Shown here: positions 35,077-42,262 of the stretch, piece after piece
Layout: the number at the start of each line of letters is the position of its first letter
Position numbering within the stretch: the first letter of the stretch is position 1
Program-made: the position numbers and the translations under genes
The notes under the pieces: generated by a model
The model's database searches: none
The model's input: the letters and a program-made list of their open reading frames with translations, nothing else
What the model was told of the DNA's origin: nothing
Origin: Pseudomonadota bacterium
GTDB taxonomy: Bacteria > Pseudomonadota > Gammaproteobacteria > Pseudomonadales > Pseudomonadaceae
Length of the DNA: 53,943 bases
Assembly (NCBI GenBank): GCA_023388335.1
Contig: JAEWGL010000040.1
Location: forward strand, 1 to 53,943
Direction: 5' to 3'

Positions 35077-36591
35077 TTACTCCCTGAAGATGCTGACTGA
35101 TTCAAGGCAGAAGCGAATAGAGTTTCCCTTACAGTACGGTCGGACGTGGTGAGGGATCCCTTCATGCACAACCTGGACGACTGGCTTCAGGGTGAAACCT
35201 CGACGACCATGCTCCAGAGACGCTAGCTTTTGCGAGCTCTCCTGTATGGCTTTGCGAATGACTTGCTCGGTGAGCTCTGTTGCGAAGAACCCGCGAACGA
35301 AAACGTTGGGGCCACTCGCAGCAGGCGTCTTGGCGTCAGGTGAAAGCCTGAAGCCAATCTGTGTATTGAGGTCGTCAGCGATGTCTTTAGCTAGAAAGAC
35401 CTTGTTCGTAGCGGCGAGAGCTTGCTGGACCTGCAGCATCGAATCGGCGAGCTCAATCTTGAACTCGAGCGAATACATGACTTCGTCGATGTGTTGCCCT
35501 TGTTCGCAGGCCGCTTGCCTGGACCGGTTGCTGTGAATGCTCAGCCTGGCCTCGGGGAGCCTTCCTGATGCAATTTCACGAACGATACGTGCATATCCAG
35601 CGTACTGGCGAAAGCCCTGTTCATCTTCGGTATGGTCGGGGCACGCCAACGGGTCTAGCCGCAGGTGGCTTTTCAGCATGTGGCCATGCTCACTCCCAGC
35701 TTCTGCGTACAGTTGCCAGTCAAGCCCGACTGATTTTTGTAGAAGCTTTTTGATTTTAAAGGCCTCAACCCAATCCGACTCGCTACGGTGGTGGCGCAAC
35801 AAATCGATATCGAATTTCAATCGGATCGGCTCGCTCGTAGCACCTGTAAAGCGGTCCCTCGTGTAGAAGTCGCACTTGATCTCTTCGTGGCCTGTGAATG
35901 AGCCGACTTCATCTGCTGACCAATGCTCAATCAGTGCGCGTGTACGAACTCGCAGATCGGATTCACTCAGCTGATACGACGAGGGTGCCACGCCGGCGAT
36001 TGCATATTGGATGGCTTGGGAGATTGGAAGCGGGGCGACCCCAGCAATGATCTGGCACTGCTCGGCGGAGACCTGCTTTGCAAGATCGAGCAGAGGTATG
36101 GCCGTGTGGCCGAATCGAATATACCGCTCAACAATTTGTTCGTCGGATTCGGTTGGGTATTCCCTCAGGAGCTCATCTAGGCGAGAAGGCCCCAGCCGGG
36201 TGACGTAGTGCTTCACGATGGGGTGTAAGGCAATGGCCTGCGCTCGCTCCCGAACCGCTTTCATCGCAAAAAGGTCATCTTCGGGATACCGTTGACGGAT
36301 TTTGTCGATGTTTGTGTGGCAGCTACTGCAGATGGCCATCGCATTGTCTTCACTGGCAAGAAACTCGGGCAACTTGTCCCCTTGCCCGCCGGGCCCGTTG
36401 GCTGCGGCTGAATAGATATGGGCGATTTCCCCCAGGAAGACGCCCTTGGGTCCATTCTTTCCTTCGCCTCTTGCGTATAGCGAAGCCAGGCAGTCAGTGA
36501 TCGAGCAGTAACCACCCGAGCTCTTAGCAACAGAGCCTTTCAGCGGTGCTGGGAAATTGATGCGGTTCGTCTTCGATTTAGAGGTCGACAT
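35077..36591 (-). CDS. HNH endonuclease with large uncharacterised C-terminal domain
   Basis: The 504-residue protein carries an HNH nuclease at its N-terminus: C29-x4-C34 (GYCSITDC), then GEIAHIYSAAANGPGG with H58, then NAMAICSSCHTNID with N83, C88, C91 and H92. The paired cysteines form the usual structural zinc site and H58/N83/H92 the metal centre. The AHI...GP...NAM..C..CHT pattern is the form often found in defence-associated HNH effectors. Residues from about 110 to 504 form a mixed alpha/beta region I cannot name, possibly a sensor or binding domain. ATG 36591 is weakly preceded by AGG. It is divergent from the 665-residue gene across 407 bases. Confidence 0.82.
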   Translation of the reverse strand: MSTSKSKTNRINFPAPLKGSVAKSSGGYCSITDCLASLYARGEGKNGPKGVFLGEIAHIYSAAANGPGGQGDKLPEFLASEDNAMAICSSCHTNIDKIRQRYPEDDLFAMKAVRERAQAIALHPIVKHYVTRLGPSRLDELLREYPTESDEQIVERYIRFGHTAIPLLDLAKQVSAEQCQIIAGVAPLPISQAIQYAIAGVAPSSYQLSESDLRVRTRALIEHWSADEVGSFTGHEEIKCDFYTRDRFTGATSEPIRLKFDIDLLRHHRSESDWVEAFKIKKLLQKSVGLDWQLYAEAGSEHGHMLKSHLRLDPLACPDHTEDEQGFRQYAGYARIVREIASGRLPEARLSIHSNRSRQAACEQGQHIDEVMYSLEFKIELADSMLQVQQALAATNKVFLAKDIADDLNTQIGFRLSPDAKTPAASGPNVFVRGFFATELTEQVIRKAIQESSQKLASLEHGRRGFTLKPVVQVVHEGIPHHVRPYCKGNSIRFCLESVSIFRE

Positions 36592-36847
36592 GGCCAGCCT
36601 ATCCCTGTGTGTATGCCCTGAAGATTACCAGCAGGTACACGCCCGGAATAGCAGCCTTCCTCAACACTGGAGGGACATCTGGCTCTCTGTACCAGTCGTA
36701 CGTCCAAGGTGACTTAGTCGTCTAGGCACTCCGGCAACAATGTGACTTGCGTCCGAGCCTCACCTTCGACGAACCGTTTCATGATTGTCCCCACCACGAT
36801 CACGACGATCAGAAGGTTAGACAACCGTAGGTGTTTTCACACAGCCT

Positions 36848-36887
36848 GGGTCGAAAGCGGCCGATCGCGGTACGCTTCTTTCGACCC
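36848..36887. promoter_or_regulatory. Long inverted repeat in the HNH / 665-residue gene intergenic region
   Basis: GGGTCGAAAG (36848-36857) pairs perfectly with CTTTCGACCC (36878-36887) around a 20-base loop; AAGCG and CGCTT inside the loop offer an alternative extension. The element lies 111 bases before ATG 36999 in a 407-base gap (36592-36998) with no other gene. It could be an operator, a small structured RNA or a terminator. Confidence 0.4.
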
Positions 36888-36998
36888 TATGGGGCCTTCA
36901 CGAATTGTTTCAAGCGTCTAGCGAACTAGGCGTGATGACTGCTATGGCCTGAAATCGCTAGACTGCTGTGAGAACTCCAACCACCGAGTAAAGCCTGT

Positions 36999-38996
36999 AT
37001 GCCTGCACGTACCTTGCCTTCGCTGCTGTCGCTTCCTGAATTGATCTCTGTGAGAAACGCCGGTACCGACATCCAGGGTGTAGGCGATGAGGCTGAAGCT
37101 GATCGACTGCTGATCAGTAGTCAATTCAGAGAGGCGGCAGAGGCTTATCGGGCATTCGACCTAGACAATGTAAATCGGCGTGAGAAGCTCGCGTATTGTC
37201 TTTACTGTGCTGGCCAGAGGGATTTCCACACCGTTCTAGATGACGATGTTGAGCGCGCAACACCCTGGGGGTTGGCGCTGCATTTGTGGGCTTTTGATGA
37301 CGGCCGATTTGCCTACAACACGCCCATAGATGAGTTATCTGAACGGCTCGCGAAAATCCTGCAGCTTGCAATGGAAATGGACTCCTGGCCCAAGCTACGC
37401 GAAGGACTGATAGCTGGCTGCTGGTACCATTCTCTTCAGCAGCGCCATGACACGCCGACAATGAGAGCCATCCAGTCCTCGGCTTCTGCAGTGCTCGGAA
37501 AGATGGGTTCGAACCTTCAAGAAACTCTTAAGTTGTGTACTTGGATGTTCAACTACTACCGAGATCGATCAGAAACTCAGGTCCGAGCCCTCCGGGACCT
37601 AGTTTCGGCTATCTCTGCTAACGACACGCCAGTGTTGTCTGCACTTTTTTCCGCAGCCATGATCGTCCGGGATACTCAGCAGGCGAAATCAGCACTAGCC
37701 GAATTGTGCCGCCGTTATAAGGACGACCAGGACCTCGAGCCAACACTATCTGCGGTGGCGGTTGAGTCAGGCTGCTCTGAATGGCTGGATTGCCTACCTG
37801 AAGAGCTCAAGGCCGTCAGCCAGGCTCGCCCCGAGATTCGCTTGGTTGTATCGATGGAAAGGCAGGACCTGCAAGAGGTATATGCACTCGCTGAGTCCAT
37901 GCCTGCGACCGGGCCTTCTGATAGCGTCCTCAACCTCCCACGCATAGCAGAGCCCTTTTTCAATTTTTTGCTGGCCGGGCGGACGTCCCGAGTCGGTGGT
38001 TGGGGAGGTTCTGCCCCATGGGAGGCTATTTGGGGTGAGCGCTTGGTAAAGGCCTTACCCGAGGGCGCGCTGCGAAACTCGTTCCTCCAAACCTGCAGAG
38101 ACTTTTTGAGCGAGGAGGAGCTCGCCGCTCGTTCCCAAGACCTATGCGACTTGTTCGAATCGTCCCTCGCAGATGAAGACTTTTATTGGATTCAAAGGGC
38201 CGAATGCCTTCACCATGTGAACGCCCATTCATTTGCAAAATACCTGGTAGAAAGGGCGTCTGAAGAAAGTGATTACGCTCCCTTTGAAAGCGAAGAGCAA
38301 GAGATCCCCTGGGATCGATTTGTCCCCGCGATCAAGCAGGAGCTCGCGTCGCTCCAGCCCAAGGCCAGAGTTACCATTGAGTCAGTTTTCGAGGATTGGG
38401 GCATCCCTCTGCGCCCAACTCTGGAACAGCGGCTGGCCGGTCAAGGATTGCCTGTGACGGTCAGTGGTCCAATTGCCAACGTCGAGGCCGCCATCTCGGA
38501 GTTGAGTGGGAGTGATCTGGCTTACTTGCAACTGGCGCTGCTAAAGATTTCGGCGCGGGTCGCGGAACGGATTTCGCCAGCGGCCTCGCACGAGGTTGCT
38601 ATCCGCGCCTACAACGACTTTCTGCGTCCTAGCTCCCTCACTGAGCTTGGGGAGGAGCGTGTTCGAGCGTTGGCGAATCGATACGGTGCCGCACGCTTTC
38701 TTCAAGGCTTGGATGCGTTGATGAGAAGCCCTGAGTTCAATCCTGAAACAGACCGCGACCTTCCGGCACTATCGAAGATGCTCGTAAAGCTACAGGGCTC
38801 TCTTCCAGGAAGACGTGCCTATCTCGCGGGCGTGCTGCGCAAGCGACTCAAAAATTTGAGATCTCATTGGCTCGATCAGCAGGTATCAGAAGCCATGAAT
38901 CGCGGGGTGGACATAGAGCAAATGATCGACCTGGCCAAAGGCGTTACCTCTTGGGACGACTGGAGTGAAGGTCTATCCCGCCTAGTACCGTACTGA
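36999..38996 (+). CDS. Large helical-repeat protein of unknown function, 665 residues
   Basis: I do not recognise this protein. It is almost entirely helical, acidic and cytosolic-looking. The first 230 residues have TPR/HEAT-like periodicity (FREAAEAYRAFDLDNV; REKLAYCLYCAGQ; QQAKSALAELCRRYKDD), and the rest is a Leu-rich helical scaffold without a Walker motif, nuclease motif or membrane segment. ATG 36999 has only GAG upstream; the frame has no better start. It is the last gene before the right attachment repeat and faces away from the HNH nuclease gene. By inference it is either a cargo orphan or a sensor/partner for the nuclease. Confidence 0.72.
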   Translation: MPARTLPSLLSLPELISVRNAGTDIQGVGDEAEADRLLISSQFREAAEAYRAFDLDNVNRREKLAYCLYCAGQRDFHTVLDDDVERATPWGLALHLWAFDDGRFAYNTPIDELSERLAKILQLAMEMDSWPKLREGLIAGCWYHSLQQRHDTPTMRAIQSSASAVLGKMGSNLQETLKLCTWMFNYYRDRSETQVRALRDLVSAISANDTPVLSALFSAAMIVRDTQQAKSALAELCRRYKDDQDLEPTLSAVAVESGCSEWLDCLPEELKAVSQARPEIRLVVSMERQDLQEVYALAESMPATGPSDSVLNLPRIAEPFFNFLLAGRTSRVGGWGGSAPWEAIWGERLVKALPEGALRNSFLQTCRDFLSEEELAARSQDLCDLFESSLADEDFYWIQRAECLHHVNAHSFAKYLVERASEESDYAPFESEEQEIPWDRFVPAIKQELASLQPKARVTIESVFEDWGIPLRPTLEQRLAGQGLPVTVSGPIANVEAAISELSGSDLAYLQLALLKISARVAERISPAASHEVAIRAYNDFLRPSSLTELGEERVRALANRYGAARFLQGLDALMRSPEFNPETDRDLPALSKMLVKLQGSLPGRRAYLAGVLRKRLKNLRSHWLDQQVSEAMNRGVDIEQMIDLAKGVTSWDDWSEGLSRLVPY

Positions 38997-39482
38997 TATG
39001 GTGATGACTATCTAGCCTCGATGCGCTAAGGCTAGCCCAGACGCATCAAGCTGAATGCAATGGCCCCTAATACCCCTGATCACCTCGATCATGCAGGCCA
39101 AAACTCAGCTTCTATTCTCAACCTAGGAGCTGATCGTGGATGAGCATCATGACTCCCTTGTATACATCTCAGGGAACAGCACATCACATCGACCGCGCAA
39201 TCCAAGACGCGCTGCCGGCTTTGGGCCGAGCGGCGGCCCCGACATCCAGGAGTCCGCTTTGGGTCGGTAAGCTGCCGTTCATGACAAGTGGCCTGTAAAG
39301 ACGAGGCACCGCCCTGCTCCCCACCTTCCATGGAGGTACACTGAAGTTCAGCGTGTACCACGTCAGCGGCTTTCAGAAATCGCCATTCTCAATCGCGCAC
39401 ATTGTCGGGGGGTATCGAGGGGTATTTCTGGGGGTACATTTTTAATTTAGCGAACTACAACCACCGTCCTAGAGCCATGTCA
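38997..39482. other. Non-coding right end of the island
   Basis: No convincing gene in 490 bases. The stretch 39408-39440 contains repeated GGGGGTA/GGGGTAT motifs (three in about 30 bases), a pattern often seen just inside the ends of tyrosine-integrase islands and a candidate for integrase arm sites. Confidence 0.4.
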
Positions 39483-39515
39483 AGATGTTCTTCGGCGACC
39501 CTGACAGTCTTTAGG
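39483..39515 (+). repeat. Right attachment repeat (attR), copy of the lysR 3' end
   Basis: This matches 26855-26887 at 30 of 33 positions. Read in the LysR frame it gives MFFGDPDSL and a TAG stop, so it is a displaced gene end rather than a chance match. No further copy is seen up to 42.2 kb. Confidence 0.75.
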
Positions 39516-39535
39516 GGCTTCGCGCATGCTCGCTA

Positions 39536-39564
39536 GTGTGGTGTCTCAGAAGTTAGACACATAA
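39536..39564 (+). repeat. IS630-family left inverted repeat
   Basis: Perfect complement of 40695-40723, beginning GTGTGGTGTCTC and ending GACACATAA. Confidence 0.93.
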
Positions 39565-39614
39565 ATCTGGTCTAAGCTTATTGACTTGTCCCCCAATCGA
39601 ATTCGGTGGCAGGA

Positions 39615-40694
39615 ATGAAAACAGGCCGTCCCGCGACACCCATCGTTTTGACGGAAACCGAGCGGGCCGAACTGCTTCACAGGCTCAACAAGCGCAAAGG
39701 CCCATCCGATGAGCGTGTTCGCGCTGAAATTATTTTGGCGTGTGCCAACGGCGAATCAGGCACAACCATCGCCCGGCGCTTGGGAATCGGGATCTACACG
39801 GTTTCGCGTTGGCGGGTACGATTCGGCCACTGGAGACTCGATGGGCTGAATGACAACTATCGCTCTGGAAGACCGCGTAGCATCAGCGATGAAAAAGTGC
39901 AGGAAGTCATAGATCAAGTGACCCAGACCAAGCCTGATGACGCCAGTCACTGGAGTACGCGCCGGATGAGCAAGGCGGTAGGCATCTTACCCGCCAGCGT
40001 GCAACGCATTTGGCGGGCCTTTGGACTCAAGCCACATCTGGAGCGGACCTTCAAGCTGTCGAACGACCCGAACTTCGTCGACAAGGTCCAAGATATCGTC
40101 GGCCTTTACCTCAACCTTCCCGATAGAGCGCTGGTGTTGTGCGTCGACGAGAAGAGTCAGATCCAAGCCCTGAGTCGGACACAACCAGGCTTACCACTGA
40201 CCTCTGGTCATCCAGCCACCCGAACACATGACTACAAACGCCATGGCACTACTTCACTGTTTGCGGCGCTGGATATTGCGACAGGGGAAGTCATCGGGCG
40301 CCTGAAGCGGCGTCATCGGAGTAGCGAATTTCTCGCCTTCCTCAAGGAGATCGATAACGTTGTACCAGCAGGGCTGCCGGTGCATCTGGTCATGGATAAC
40401 TACGCCACGCACAAGACGGACAAGATCAAGGCGTGGCTGGCGGCGCATCCCCGTTATCACGTGCATTTCACACCGACCTCCGCGTCCTGGCTGAATCTGG
40501 TCGAGCGCTTTTTCTCGACGCTGAGTGAGAAATGGATCAAGCGGCAGGCGCATGTCAGCGTGAAAGATCTGGAGGCTTCTATCGAGCACTACCTTGAGAC
40601 CTACAATCAGGATCCCAAGCCGTTTCAGTGGCACAAGAAGGCGGACGAAATCCTGGCCAGTGTGGCGCGCGCAGCAGCGGTATTAGGGAAATAG
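39615..40694 (+). CDS. IS630-family transposase
   Basis: The 359-residue protein has an N-terminal helix-turn-helix (SGTTIARRLGIGIYTVSRWRVRF, key parts TIARRLGI and TVSRWR), a linker, and a DDE catalytic domain: first D in LVLCVDEKSQIQAL, second D in HLVMDNYATHK, and the last acidic residue in WLNLVERFFSTLSEKW (E). All three are present, so the enzyme should be active in cut-and-paste transposition at TA sites. ATG 39615 is used; a GTG three codons earlier (39606) is possible. The stop overlaps the edge of the right inverted repeat. Confidence 0.95.
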   Translation: MKTGRPATPIVLTETERAELLHRLNKRKGPSDERVRAEIILACANGESGTTIARRLGIGIYTVSRWRVRFGHWRLDGLNDNYRSGRPRSISDEKVQEVIDQVTQTKPDDASHWSTRRMSKAVGILPASVQRIWRAFGLKPHLERTFKLSNDPNFVDKVQDIVGLYLNLPDRALVLCVDEKSQIQALSRTQPGLPLTSGHPATRTHDYKRHGTTSLFAALDIATGEVIGRLKRRHRSSEFLAFLKEIDNVVPAGLPVHLVMDNYATHKTDKIKAWLAAHPRYHVHFTPTSASWLNLVERFFSTLSEKWIKRQAHVSVKDLEASIEHYLETYNQDPKPFQWHKKADEILASVARAAAVLGK

Positions 40695-40723
40695 TTATGT
40701 GTCTAACTTCTGAGACACCACAC
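40695..40723 (-). repeat. IS630-family right inverted repeat
   Basis: Perfect complement of 39536-39564, followed by the second copy of the TA target. Confidence 0.93.
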
Positions 40724-40725
40724 TA

Positions 40726-41600
40726 GAAAGCGCCAACCTTGGCGGGCGTTACTGGTTGAGGGTGATCCAACAGAGCTGGTCGACATATCCCCCCTGATCC
40801 CTGCCGACTACGAAGCGGAAAGAAGCCGGATCCTTTCCCCGGCTGAGCTGTTGGAACTGCACAACCGCTTCTAGCAAATGACCGCCGATTATAGCGCCCT
40901 CCCCGCCGGTCAAAAATACGAGGGCATTCGGCCGCTAAAGAAGGAAACGCAGCTAGCGCTCTGGATCAGCCTAGGCACGCTGTGCCGGATTGGCGAGTTG
41001 CTCCAGGCCGAATGGAAAAATGTTGATTTGGACCGACAGACCTGGTGCCTCCCCAGCGAAAACGTCAAAGGCACCCGGGGCAAGAAACAGGACCACCATG
41101 TCTTCCTCTCCCCCTTCGCCCTGCATTTCTTTCAGGAGCTCAAGACCCTGACGGGCGACTCCCAGTGGTGCTTTCCCAACAAGCAGGATGATGGACATGT
41201 GGACGTAAAAGTGGTGAGCAAACAGGTGGGTGATCGCCAGGCCCGCTTCAAAAACCGCAAGGCTCTCTCCAGACGGCGACATGACGATACGCTGGTGCTT
41301 GCCGATGGCCAAAACGGCGACTGGCCACCGCATGACCTGCGCCGCACTGGCGCGACCATGATGCAGGCTTTGGGGGTCAGCCTGGACGTCATCGACCGCT
41401 GCCAAAACCATGTGCTGGCCGGCTCGCGGGTGAGGCGCCATTACCTGCATCACGATTATGCCGAAGAGAAGAAACACGCCTGGAATCTGTTAGGTGATCG
41501 ATTCAGTGCTGTGTTGTCCTCAACCTACGAGCATTCTCCGGCCGAATCGACGATGTCTTTTCCCGCATATGCCGCGAATACTTCTTTACCGCCCTCTTAA
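40726..41600 (+). pseudogene. P4-type tyrosine integrase, N-terminally truncated and amber-interrupted
   Basis: From 40731 the frame reads RQPWRALLVEGDPTELVD and SPAELLELHNRF, meets TAG at 40872-40874, and continues QMTADYSALP to a stop at 41598-41600. Catalytic residues of the tyrosine recombinase remain: R in LCRIGELLQAEW, HDLRRT (H-x-x-R), H in CQNHV and Y in VRRHYLHHDY. The N-terminal arm-binding and core-binding parts are gone: before the IS the frame meets a stop within a dozen codons, inside the attachment repeat. The gene is therefore dead, but its position next to the lysR-end repeat and reading away from it marks the remains of a second island. Confidence 0.82.
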
Positions 41601-41834
41601 GTCGGTGTCTTTTGTGAGCGCTCATCGCCGAGCACGTTCTTCAGCTTGATTTCGGCTTCATGACCGGTTGAATCCACAGCCAATTCCAGTCATTGGCCAT
41701 GCCAAACTCGTTGCCCGAAAGCGGCCCTTCGAAGCGCTGCAGATCAGCAGGCTCTCCCTTGGTTCAATGACCCCATGCGACAAACGTAGTGGTCTCCCAA
41801 ACGCCGCATAGCAGAGGGTAACGCGAGAAAATAG

Positions 41835-42171
41835 CACCTGCTGAGCGAAATCCGTTTATCTAAGGAGGAACGATCAGGGGAACCACCGTCGGCATCGACA
41901 TATGTAGATATTACTTCGAGTTTCTCCTTTGAGACTCGCGTCGGCAGCCTCAAGAATGCTGCACTGCAAGCAGTGAATATGGGCTTTTCCGGCAAGGTAG
42001 CGATTGATCCCACGACAATACAGGTTAAGTGATGCGTTCACTCCGCCCCCAAAGAATTCGCTAGAAGTAATCACCGAACTATCTGTAGTGAATCTGAGTC
42101 GGGGGGCGAACGACGACCACGAATTGATGATTAGAACTTCCGGCTCTATGACTAGCTCTGGAATAGATTGA
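41835..42171 (+). pseudogene. Frameshifted relic resembling the C-terminus of a CitE/HpcH-type lyase
   Basis: One frame gives AALQAVNMGFSGKVAIDPTTIQV, ending at TGA 42030; shifting by one base at about 42027 gives SDAFTPPPKNSLEVI. Joined, this matches the end of CoA ester lyases/aldolases (GF-GK-AIHP-QI-V-AFTP). The start is lost and H in the HP pair is D, so it is a decayed fragment. The surrounding 41601-42262 shows no other gene. Confidence 0.45.
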
Positions 42172-42262
42172 AACCTATTCAAGAGCTAGACAGTCATCGG
42201 AAGCAACGACTATATTGATCAAAAACTACACGTTGCGGTTAGTAACGATTCACCTGCCAGCT

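Larger units (their letters stand above)
26855..39515. mobile_element. Genomic (defence) island integrated at the lysR 3' end
   Basis: The segment is bounded by imperfect direct repeats of the lysR 3' end, is visibly AT-richer than both flanks (many stretches near 45-50% GC against 60-70%), and carries only accessory genes: an ABC-3C operon, a Lit-like peptidase, an HNH nuclease, a RES remnant and orphans. It holds no integrase. A broken P4-type integrase lies just beyond the right repeat, which suggests a tandem arrangement of two elements using the same site, the present one perhaps having been mobilised in trans. Confidence 0.7.
39536..40723 (+). mobile_element. IS630-family insertion sequence, complete, 1188 bp
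   Basis: The ends are perfect 29-bp inverted repeats (39536-39564 and 40695-40723; outer bases GTGTGGTGTCTCAGAAG...). They are flanked by TA on both sides (39534-39535 and 40724-40725), the TA duplication of the IS630/Tc1-mariner group, within CTAG. One intact transposase fills the element. Identical ends and an open transposase suggest recent insertion. It entered next to the truncated integrase. Confidence 0.93.

Noticed and set aside
39408..39440. Repeated GGGGTA motifs as a possible CRISPR or tandem array
   Set aside because: Only three short, irregular copies with no spacer structure; more likely integrase arm-type sequence.
41744..42182. Two minus-strand ORFs (89 and 102 codons) between the integrase relic and the dehydrogenase
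   Set aside because: No ribosome sites or recognisable domains; the plus strand of the same stretch gives the lyase-like relic.
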